From an uncultured Collinsella sp. (lineage in GTDB: Bacteria > Actinomycetota > Coriobacteriia > Coriobacteriales > Coriobacteriaceae), in assembly GCA_902496005.1 (NCBI GenBank), contig CABUZI010000102.1:1-5934 (forward strand): a stretch of 5,934 nucleotides of DNA. Direction: 5' to 3'. A program made the translations under genes and the position numbers. How positions within the stretch are numbered: position 1 is the stretch's first letter; every line of letters starts with the position of its first letter. A model generated the notes under the pieces. That model was given only the letters and a program-made list of their open reading frames with translations. It made no database searches and was not told the DNA's origin. Below are positions 1-5,705 of this stretch, piece by piece.

Positions 1-1261
1 AGTCCCAACCGCAGATGCCGCAGTCGGCGCCGCCGCAGCCCACAAAGGCGGGCGCGTCGCTGGGGCGCACAATGACAAACTCGATATCTCCGACCACGCC
101 CTCGCCGGCACGCGTGTCGCGACCGCGCACGATTAGATGACGGCCGGGGTCACGCAGCTCAGAGACATCCAGGCCCGCGGCCTCGAGCACGTCGAGCGTG
201 TCAGCCTTAAGCGAGCCCTTGGGCACGGCGATGCGCAGCGGGCCCTCGGCGCCACGGCCCGCGGCGTGGTCGCCGTCGGAAGCGGCATCCTCGGCCGAGG
301 TGCGCGCGGCCTCCAGGCGCTCGAGCGAAAAGGCGAAGCCCGCCGCCGGCACCTCGATACCGTCGCCAAATGCGCCGGTAAAGATGGAGTCATAGCGTCC
401 GCCCGAACCGACAGGATCGGGCAAGCCGCCGGCATAGGCCTTAAAGACCAAGCCCGTGTAGTAATCAAAAGAGTTCATGATAGAGAAGTCGAACGACAGC
501 ACCTGGGCGTCCTCGGGTGCCAGGCCCTCAACCAGGGCACGCAGCTCGCGCGTCAGCGGCGCGACGATACCGGCGGCCTCCAGCAGCGCGTCCACGCGGT
601 CGAGTACCTCGGCACCGCCGTGCAGACGCGGCAGTTCGCTAATGGCGGCCTTGACGGCATCGGACTCGGTGCTTGCCGCCACGCGGGCATCGAGGCCCAC
701 AAAGTCGTTGGCGTGCACGCAGCGCAGGGCCTCAGCGGCCAGCTCGCGATCCTCGCACGCCGCGAGCAGTTCCTTAAACGGACGCACGCTACCTGCGATA
801 ATGCGTGCATCGGGCAGCGCCAGCTTGCGCACCGCCTCGGCCACGAGCGAGACAATCTCGACATCGCCCGCGGTATCGCCCGCACCGATAAGCTCAAAGC
901 CCAGCTGTGTAAACTGGCGCGAGCCGCCGGCATTGCGCTGGCACTCACGAACCACCGGCGCCTCGTAGCGAAGGCGCAGGGGCAGGTCGGCCGCGCGCAT
1001 GCGGGTCGAAACCAGACGCACGATCGGCAATGTGTTGTCGGGACGGACCACCAGCAGGCGGCCATCATCGTCAAAGAGCTTAAACGGCGTGTCCGCAATG
1101 CGGCCGCCCTCCTCGAGCGAACCCTTGTCCTCGAGCAGCGGTGTCTCGACCGGAAGGTAATGATGCCCCCTGAAGCAGCCCTTCACCGTACATGCGATCT
1201 CCTCGCGCGCCTGAGCCTCCTCGGGCAATATGTCCCGGAATCCCCACGGTGTGGCCGTCAT
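1..1261 (-). CDS. hisZ/hisG: HisZ-HisG fusion: ATP phosphoribosyltransferase regulatory domain joined to short-form catalytic domain (3' end outside window)
   Basis: Reading back from ATG at 1261 the frame stays open for 420 residues to the window edge. Residues 1-320 are a HisRS-like class II fold: MTATPWGFRDILP start, RPD at 73-75, motif 2 around RECQR 105-109 and GFELIG 121-126, GGRYD 287-291 and a motif 3 GFAFSLERL at 308-316. The HisRS signature that normally reads R-G-L-D-Y-Y is N-S-F-D-Y-Y (263-268), so the histidine-activating arginine is missing, as expected for the regulatory paralogue HisZ. After an Ala/Gly/Asp-rich linker (321-340) comes PLRIAVPKGSL (341-351), then VRPSDAPAFVG and GGADCGICGWD, which match the N-terminal part of short-form HisG. 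HisZ and HisG normally form a complex catalysing ATP + PRPP to phosphoribosyl-ATP in the cytoplasm; here they appear to be one polypeptide. AGGAGG at 1270-1275, 8 nt upstream, supports the start. GKD of typical HisG reads GWD here. The rest of HisG lies beyond position 1. Confidence 0.9.
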   Translation of the reverse strand, partial: MTATPWGFRDILPEEAQAREEIACTVKGCFRGHHYLPVETPLLEDKGSLEEGGRIADTPFKLFDDDGRLLVVRPDNTLPIVRLVSTRMRAADLPLRLRYEAPVVRECQRNAGGSRQFTQLGFELIGAGDTAGDVEIVSLVAEAVRKLALPDARIIAGSVRPFKELLAACEDRELAAEALRCVHANDFVGLDARVAASTESDAVKAAISELPRLHGGAEVLDRVDALLEAAGIVAPLTRELRALVEGLAPEDAQVLSFDFSIMNSFDYYTGLVFKAYAGGLPDPVGSGGRYDSIFTGAFGDGIEVPAAGFAFSLERLEAARTSAEDAASDGDHAAGRGAEGPLRIAVPKGSLKADTLDVLEAAGLDVSELRDPGRHLIVRGRDTRAGEGVVGDIEFVIVRPSDAPAFVGCGGADCGICGWD

Positions 1262-1296
1262 CTGGTGAGCCTCCTCATGCTGTGTTTCATATAGAA

Positions 1297-1328
1297 CAGA
1301 AGACCGGCATAGCTCCGCCGGTCTTCTG
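1297..1328 (-). terminator. Perfect 12-bp hairpin between the frlC-like gene and hisZG
   Basis: Arms 1297-1308 and 1317-1328 are perfectly complementary (CAGAAGACCGGC and its complement) with an 8-nt loop. On the minus-strand transcript the stem is followed by TTCTATAT, a modest U-rich stretch; on the plus strand there is none. It lies 104 nt after the frlC-like stop and 35 nt before the hisZG start. It most likely ends the sugar operon, but it could be a 5' leader hairpin of the his transcript. I see only weak hisZG promoter candidates upstream of it: TATGTT near 1400 and TATGCT near 1337-1342, neither with a convincing -35. No T-box core and no His-rich leader peptide is visible. Confidence 0.6.
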
Positions 1329-1431
1329 GGTACTTTAGCATACTAGAGTGTTTGCGGGGAAAATCATCCTCCTCGGCTCACACCGTATTCATTTGGAAAC
1401 ATAGGAGCGGATTGTCGCAACCCAACCCCAC

Positions 1432-2268
1432 CTAGACGCCAATCGCACGACGATACTCTGCCATTACCTGCGCATCGGCAGCTGCGGGGTCGGCAAAATA
1501 GCGCCCGTCATAGGTCTCGGCCGAAACAACTCCGCGATAGCCATGCGCCACCAGCCTATCCAAGTCGGCGCGCATATCGCGGTTGCCGTCACCCCAGGCA
1601 AGATGCGTCGTGCTATCTGCCGTAACATCGACAAAATGCACGTGGGCGACATCATCGCCAAGCAGATTGAAATAATCGTCGATGGTATCCCCCGCCACCG
1701 CCATGGCACCCATATCCAGACACGCCTTAAGCGCCGGATGATCAACCGCCTCGATCATGCGCTTCGTGTCAGCCGCCGAGTTCACGATTATCGACTCAAC
1801 CGGTTGTAGAGCCTCGAGCACCAGTCGCACGCCGCGTTCTCCCGCATGCTCGGCAATCGCACGCAGCATCGAGGCGCTGCGACCCCACGCGTCCTCGATC
1901 GGCTCGTTCAAAAAAGCCCAGCCGCTCGAGACCATAACCTGCTCGGCTCCAAGTTCCGCCGCGATATCCGCAACGTTCTTAAAGTACGCGAGCGTGCGGG
2001 CACGCGCCTCATTCCCGCGCGCCGCGATGTTCCACGGCTTGGGGTTGTTCTGTTCGGGACAAAGCCCCACAATCCGAACCCCATACCGCTGTGACAGCTC
2101 CCGCACCTGCTCGAGCGAATCGTATCCGTGGCAATCAACGTACAGATGCATCGCCCCAGTCCAAAGCTCGCAGCACGTGTAGCCTGAGGCCGCTGCCGAG
2201 GAAAAGAATTCCTCAAGGTCAAAATAACGATGGCTGATATTCATGACGGCAAGCTGCGGGTAGCTCAT
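1432..2268 (-). CDS. frlC: FrlC-like TIM-barrel sugar (phosphate) isomerase/epimerase
   Basis: The 278-residue product is a xylose-isomerase-like TIM-barrel protein of the sugar isomerase/epimerase group. The expected metal and catalytic residues are visible at standard spacing: E152 in LVLEALQP, D185 in ACLDMG, H211 in AHVHFVDV and E251 in VSAETYDG, the same layout as in tagatose/psicose 3-epimerases. From memory of E. coli FrlC (276 residues, fructoselysine/psicoselysine 3-epimerase) I recognise shared blocks: GY..CELW near 29-36, a WGR followed by a Leu-rich helix near 128, LE.L.P.ES at 151-159 and HVHFVD..ADSTTH at 209-222. The start is taken at 2268 because GGAGAG (2274-2279) lies 5 nt upstream; the frame opens 20 codons earlier, but that stretch overlaps the hairpin at 2291-2317. 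It follows the FrlB-like gene by 73 nt, supporting Amadori-compound metabolism. Family assignment is firm; the exact substrate, and whether it is phosphorylated, is inferred. Confidence 0.8.
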   Translation of the reverse strand: MSYPQLAVMNISHRYFDLEEFFSSAAASGYTCCELWTGAMHLYVDCHGYDSLEQVRELSQRYGVRIVGLCPEQNNPKPWNIAARGNEARARTLAYFKNVADIAAELGAEQVMVSSGWAFLNEPIEDAWGRSASMLRAIAEHAGERGVRLVLEALQPVESIIVNSAADTKRMIEAVDHPALKACLDMGAMAVAGDTIDDYFNLLGDDVAHVHFVDVTADSTTHLAWGDGNRDMRADLDRLVAHGYRGVVSAETYDGRYFADPAAADAQVMAEYRRAIGV

Positions 2269-2290
2269 AATTACTCTCCAACCCAAACGA

Positions 2291-2317
2291 GGCCCCGTTC
2301 CATGTAGGAGCGGGGCC
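2291..2317 (-). terminator. GC-rich hairpin between the frlB-like and frlC-like genes
   Basis: Arms GGCCCCG (2291-2297) and CGGGGCC (2311-2317) pair perfectly, and three further pairs can form inside after one mismatch. The minus-strand RNA continues TCGTTTGGGTT, a weak U-rich tail. It begins 24 nt after the frlB-like stop and ends only 22 nt before the frlC-like ATG, leaving no room for a promoter between hairpin and gene. It is therefore better read as a leaky terminator, attenuator or mRNA-end stabiliser inside an operon than as a full stop. Confidence 0.6.
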
Positions 2318-2341
2318 AAATTGCACAAACGTTATTTGCTC

Positions 2342-3403
2342 TTAGTAGTCGAACTGGTGATAGTAGCGACGGTAGTTGAGGTTGTGCTTGGTGACCGTCT
2401 CGTAGTAAGCGGCAAGGCGATCGGTGATCAGCGAGGAGAGGATCCACGGGGAGACGATGACGCGGAACTCGTCGTCAAGGCCGGGGATCGCGAACTCGGC
2501 GGTGTCGATGATGTTGATGTCGGTGTCGCCGGTCACGCCGCGGTTGAGGAAGGCGCGGACGCGCTCGTCGAGCTTGCGGTTCTCGTCCTCGCCCATGAAC
2601 AGGAAGACCGGGACGCCGGGTTCCACGAGCTCGAGGGTGCCGTGGAAGAAGTCGGCCGAGGTGATGTAGCGGGTGCGCTTCCACTGCATCTCCTCGAGGA
2701 TGCACATCGAGAACAGGATGGTCTCGCCCCACAGGGCGCCGGAGCCGATGAACATGGTGTAGGGGGCCAGGGCGTACTTCTTGGCAAGCTCCTCGGCGCG
2801 CGGCTCGAAGCGCTTGCGGATGTCGAGCATGTCCTTCCAGATGTCCTTGGTCTGCTCGATGAACTTATCGAACTGCGGGAAGCAGCCGCGGCGGTTGAGC
2901 AGGCGCAGGCCGAAGCAGTCGGCGAGGTAGTAGCCCTTCTCGCAGCCGCCCGAACCATGGTCGGAGGCCATGGCGACGCAGTTCTCGGCGCCGACAGCCT
3001 GGCCGATGGGGCCCTCGGGCTTGGTCATGGCGTAGACGCGGATGCCCTTTTCCTTCATCTTCTTGACGGCCTCGAGGACCTCGGGGGTGGTGCCGGACTC
3101 GGAGGCGGTGAGCACGACGGACTTCTCGGTCATGCGCTTGTGGCCCATGACGTTCCACTCGGCGGCGTGGATCAGGTAGACCTCGAGGTCGCGGTCGCCG
3201 AACTTGTTCATGAGGTACTCGAGCTGCATGAGCTCGTCCCAGGTGCCGCCGACGCCCATCAGGAACACGGCGTCGTAGCCCTCGTCGGCGACCTTGTCGG
3301 CGAGCGCGGTCATCTTCTTGCCGGTCTCGTAGACGTTCTTGCCGTCCTCGACGTAGCCCTCCTGGCTAAAGTGCATGATCTCGATCTTCTCGGTTTCCTT
3401 CAT
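2342..3403 (-). CDS. frlB: SIS-domain Amadori-product deglycase, FrlB/FraB family (fructoselysine-6-phosphate deglycase-like)
   Basis: The 353-residue soluble protein has two SIS (sugar isomerase) domains. The first covers roughly residues 30-170 with the sugar-phosphate loop TASESGTTPEVLEAV (99-113); the second covers roughly 200-330. The C-terminal half resembles E. coli FrlB as I recall it: S.(D/E)F.HG.LE.VEPGVP..F..G.DE.R at 249-276 and a final RRYY near 345-348. The two residues shown to be catalytic in FraB, a Glu and a His 16 residues later, are both present as E238 and H254. The family splits 6-phosphofructosyl-amino acids into glucose 6-phosphate and the amine. The start at 3403 has AAAGGA (3410-3415) 6 nt upstream; an earlier in-frame ATG at 3475 would put the promoter inside the gene. 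Almost every codon ends in G or C, implying high expression. The substrate could be fructoselysine, glucoselysine or another Amadori compound; the sequence does not decide. Confidence 0.82.
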   Translation of the reverse strand: MKETEKIEIMHFSQEGYVEDGKNVYETGKKMTALADKVADEGYDAVFLMGVGGTWDELMQLEYLMNKFGDRDLEVYLIHAAEWNVMGHKRMTEKSVVLTASESGTTPEVLEAVKKMKEKGIRVYAMTKPEGPIGQAVGAENCVAMASDHGSGGCEKGYYLADCFGLRLLNRRGCFPQFDKFIEQTKDIWKDMLDIRKRFEPRAEELAKKYALAPYTMFIGSGALWGETILFSMCILEEMQWKRTRYITSADFFHGTLELVEPGVPVFLFMGEDENRKLDERVRAFLNRGVTGDTDINIIDTAEFAIPGLDDEFRVIVSPWILSSLITDRLAAYYETVTKHNLNYRRYYHQFDY

Positions 3404-3450
3404 GGCTTTTCCTTTCTGTCCTGCACGCAACTCTATACATCGCGTTTCTT

Positions 3451-3462
3451 TTCGATACCAAT
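3451..3462 (-). promoter_or_regulatory. Third TGGTAT box overlapping the -10 and start of transcription
   Basis: On the minus strand ATTGGTATCGAA shares the TGGTAT core, an upstream A/T-rich flank and trailing A residues with the two inverted-repeat copies at 3486-3497 and 3544-3555. It starts at the edge of the TATAAT element and covers the predicted transcription start. A bound repressor there would block initiation. Similarity to the other two boxes is partial, so this is a candidate site only. Confidence 0.35.
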
Positions 3463-3490
3463 TATAGACATACACCTAATGTGTTTTTAA
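3461..3490 (-). promoter_or_regulatory. Sigma-70-type promoter of the frlB-like gene
   Basis: Read on the minus strand, a perfect -10 TATAAT (3461-3466) is preceded by an 18-bp spacer and TTAAAA (3485-3490), which matches four of six -35 positions. Transcription would begin near 3454, giving a leader of about 50 nt before the ATG at 3403. The surrounding AT-rich stretch stands out from the GC-rich coding DNA. The gene can thus be transcribed independently of the upstream PTS and MFS genes. Confidence 0.65.
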
Positions 3491-3555
3491 TACCACTTAT
3501 CAATCTGCTCCAATCCTCGGTGAACGGTCGAAATTCTCTGGTGAGTGGTATTAAA
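3486..3555. repeat. Perfect 12-bp inverted repeat, putative operator pair upstream of the frlB-like promoter
   Basis: TTTAATACCACT at 3486-3497 recurs exactly, in reverse complement, at 3544-3555 (AGTGGTATTAAA), with 46 bp between. The inner copy overlaps the -35 element at 3485-3490. No terminator-like loop or U-run accompanies the arms, so a DNA-level protein-binding pair is more likely than an RNA hairpin. The TGGTAT core is reminiscent of operators of GntR/HutC-type sugar regulators, but no regulator gene is in the window. Confidence 0.5.
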
Positions 3556-3573
3556 TTAGAATTGAATGTATAG

Positions 3574-4788
3574 CTAACGCCTCTGGCGCCTCCCTTGTGT
3601 GACAAAGAACAGCGTTCCTACCAGCGCAATAATGGTCGATGCCCCAAACAACACCGCCTGAACGCCCAAAGTCTCCGCCAAAAACGGAGCCGCCAGCAGC
3701 GGCAGCACGCCGGCGTTCATCAGGCCAAAACGCACAAAGCCGGTAATGCGCCCCAGGTATTTGATGTCGGCGCGCTCCTGAATCAAGATCATTTGCAGCG
3801 GCTCCAGGAACCCCCAGGCCAGACCGTTAATCGCCTGACCGATAATCGCGACCCCCAGCATATCGGTGCCCACGTACACCATGGACCCAATGCCCACGGC
3901 CATGAGCGCGCCGAGCAGCAATCGCAGGTTGACATGGCGAGCAGAAAGCTTGGTCAGGATGAACGCGCCCACCGAGGAAGTGAGGCCCACGACCGAGGAC
4001 AGCCAGCCCAGCCAGACGATATCCACGTTGAGCACATCGCGGTAGAACAACGACTCCAGCGAATCGAACGCGCCAAACGCAAAGAAACCCAAAAAGCCCG
4101 AGATAAAGATGAGGCGCAAGTCGTGATCGCGAAACGTAAGTCGCGCACCCTCGGCCATGCCGCCCAGAATACCGCCCTTCGGCTTTTCCCCTTTTGCGGG
4201 AGCAACACACTCGTGACAGCCCAAGGAGAGCACGGCCGCCACACCCATCATGCTCGCCATGAGCAGATAGACCGATTGCGTGGCAAAACAGCTCACGATG
4301 GCACCACCGAGCAGCGGGCCAGCGGTATAGGCGATATTGCTGTAGAACACCATGAGACCGTTCACGCGGGTACGGCCCTCGGTGGTCGACTCCAGGTATC
4401 CCGGAAACGCATGCGTGCAGGTGTTGATAAAGCCGCCCGCAAGCCCCAAGACGCACGCGGCAAACACAAGCCCGGGGACAGACAACGGCGCCAACCCCAC
4501 GCCAAGCGATAGCACCGCCGTAATCACGCACGTCACAAACGACGTCCGGCGCGGACCAAAACGGTCGATGACCGAACCCGACACCATATTGCCCGCCGAC
4601 GTCATAAGATTGCGTACGAGCGTAATGGCAGCAACCAAAAACGCCGTGCCAGCCAGATCATACGTCGCCGCGCCGATAAGCCCTAAAAAGTACACCGCGT
4701 TGTTGGCGCACCATTGCAGGGACTCAATAAGAATCAGCCTGACTTCTGCCGGCGTCAGGCGCATTGCTTCGCGATCCTTCGCGAACAT
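3574..4788 (-). CDS. MFS transporter (12-TM major facilitator superfamily permease)
   Basis: The 404-residue product has alternating hydrophobic stretches consistent with about 12 membrane helices: six up to roughly residue 190, a cytoplasmic loop at about 191-220 containing KGEKPKGG, and six more to residue 397. The MFS motif A appears between helices 2 and 3 as GSVIDRFGPRR (71-81). The protein ends in a basic cytoplasmic tail, QGRRQRR. The start at 4788 is set by GAGGGAG (4794-4800) 5 nt upstream; the frame stays open further upstream only because it crosses the IID gene out of phase. Third-position GC is visibly lower than in the flanking PTS and frlB-like genes. It lies between the PTS genes and the deglycase, so it may move a sugar-amine, or export the released amine or a toxic by-product; the general organisation also resembles drug and siderophore exporters. 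Substrate unknown. Confidence 0.85.
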   Translation of the reverse strand: MFAKDREAMRLTPAEVRLILIESLQWCANNAVYFLGLIGAATYDLAGTAFLVAAITLVRNLMTSAGNMVSGSVIDRFGPRRTSFVTCVITAVLSLGVGLAPLSVPGLVFAACVLGLAGGFINTCTHAFPGYLESTTEGRTRVNGLMVFYSNIAYTAGPLLGGAIVSCFATQSVYLLMASMMGVAAVLSLGCHECVAPAKGEKPKGGILGGMAEGARLTFRDHDLRLIFISGFLGFFAFGAFDSLESLFYRDVLNVDIVWLGWLSSVVGLTSSVGAFILTKLSARHVNLRLLLGALMAVGIGSMVYVGTDMLGVAIIGQAINGLAWGFLEPLQMILIQERADIKYLGRITGFVRFGLMNAGVLPLLAAPFLAETLGVQAVLFGASTIIALVGTLFFVTQGRRQRR

Positions 4789-4807
4789 ACAAACTCCCTC
4801 TATACAA

Positions 4808-4847
4808 GTAAGGGGATGGAGGGCATAGGCCCGCTCCATCCCCTTAC
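4808..4847 (-). terminator. Perfect 14-bp hairpin after the PTS IID gene
   Basis: Arms GTAAGGGGATGGAG (4808-4821) and its exact complement (4834-4847) enclose 12 nt, inside which GGC and GCC (4822-4824, 4829-4831) can stack further. The minus-strand RNA continues TTGTATAG, a poor U-tract. The hairpin starts 33 nt after the IID stop and ends 19 nt before the MFS ATG. No promoter fits between hairpin and start codon, so the MFS gene is probably reached by read-through, with the hairpin lowering its expression relative to the PTS or protecting the PTS mRNA 3' end. Confidence 0.65.
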
Positions 4848-4880
4848 CAGGTTGCAATGACAGTCTATGCAGCCGGGCCC

Positions 4881-5705
4881 TTACGCCAGCACGCCGAAGA
4901 ACGCGCCGATGATGCCCACGACCATGGTGGCCACGATCAGCACCATGGGGTTGATCTTCTTGGACAGCAGCCAGTAGTACAGCCAGAAGGCGAGCATGCC
5001 GAGCATGCCGGGCATGATGCCGTCCAGGATGTCCTGGAGGGTCTGGGCGTCGTCGCCCGAGCCGATGGCCACCGGGATGCTGGCCCAGAACATGTCCTTG
5101 CACATGGCGCCCACGACCATGACGCCCACGATGCCCACGCAGGTCATGATCTTCTGCATGAGGCCGGTCCTCTGGGCCTCGTCCAGGAAGCCCACGCCCA
5201 GCTCGTAGCCCTTGACGGCGCCCCAGATGCGCAGCGCGAAGCCGGGGACGTTGTAGATGAGCAGGAAGGCGATGGGGCCGAAGGGGTTGCCGGCCTGGCA
5301 CAGGCTGATGCCCACCGCGGCGGCGACCACGCGCAGCGTCGACAGGAAGATGGAGTCGCCGATGCCCGACAGCGGGCCCATGAGGGCGGCCTTGACGTCG
5401 TTGACGCTCTCCGGCTCGATCTCGCCGCGGGCGACCTTCTCCTCCATGGCCATCGCGATGCCGCCGACGAACGGGGCGAACTGGACGGTGATGTTGAAGA
5501 ACGCGCAGTGGCGGTGCAGGGCCTCGGCGTAGTCGTCGGGGCGGCCGGCGTAGATCTTCTTGAGCATGTTGGCGACCATCAGGCAGAAGGCGATGTTCAT
5601 CTGCTTGTAGTAGGTCCAGGAGAACTCCATGCCCAGGGCGCCGGTGTTGACGGCGCTCTTGACGAGGTCGGAGCGCGTGATCTTGTTCTCGGGACTAGAA
5701 GTCAT
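4881..5705 (-). CDS. PTS mannose/fructose/sorbose-family IID component
   Basis: The 274-residue protein is a mannose-family EIID, close to the usual length. The N-terminal amphipathic part (R11-SDLVKSAVNTGALGMEFSW) is followed by HRHCAFFN near 64-71, the AMAMEEK segment (84-90) and the family signature MGPLSGIGDSIF (109-120). Membrane stretches lie at about 121-160, 183-213, 228-247 and 252-273. With IIC it forms the membrane channel through which the sugar crosses while being phosphorylated by IIB. The start chosen at 5705 has AAGGGG (5715-5720) 9 nt upstream; an ATG three codons earlier at 5714 abuts that site with no spacing. It overlaps the IIC gene by 11 bp, indicating translational coupling. 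Codons end almost exclusively in G or C apart from the first few. The sugar is not readable from IID; the FrlB-like neighbour points to an Amadori compound (inference). Confidence 0.93.
   Translation of the reverse strand: MTSSPENKITRSDLVKSAVNTGALGMEFSWTYYKQMNIAFCLMVANMLKKIYAGRPDDYAEALHRHCAFFNITVQFAPFVGGIAMAMEEKVARGEIEPESVNDVKAALMGPLSGIGDSIFLSTLRVVAAAVGISLCQAGNPFGPIAFLLIYNVPGFALRIWGAVKGYELGVGFLDEAQRTGLMQKIMTCVGIVGVMVVGAMCKDMFWASIPVAIGSGDDAQTLQDILDGIMPGMLGMLAFWLYYWLLSKKINPMVLIVATMVVGIIGAFFGVLA

Noticed and set aside
1258..1290. Ten-codon frame MKHSMRRLTR whose TGA overlaps the hisZG ATG (ATGA), a possible leader peptide
   Set aside because: It has no ribosome binding site of its own, only one His codon, and contains the hisZG AGGAGG; attenuation by a His leader is not supported.
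137..1294. Plus-strand open frame (385 codons) opposite hisZG
   Set aside because: The minus strand carries the clear HisZ-HisG protein over the same bases; the plus frame shows no family resemblance.
1262..1431. T-box riboswitch or other RNA regulator upstream of hisZG
   Set aside because: I found no T-box core sequence or specifier arrangement; only the single 12-bp hairpin is evident.
2321..3490. Long plus-strand open frame (389 codons) opposite the frlB-like gene
   Set aside because: It mirrors the frlB-like gene, whose G/C-ending codons suppress stops on the other strand. Its translation is a low-complexity Leu/Val/Asp/Glu/Gly mix with no domain, and it runs through the promoter region.
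3486..3555. Inverted repeat read as termini of a small mobile element or as an MFS terminator
   Set aside because: Only 46 bp lie between the arms, there are no target duplications, and neither strand has a compact stem with a U-run; overlap with the -35 favours an operator.
4789..5301. N-terminal extension of the MFS gene to 5301
   Set aside because: The extension lies out of phase within the IID gene, reads as Arg/Gly/His-rich nonsense and passes through the 14-bp hairpin; a good ribosome binding site supports the start at 4788.
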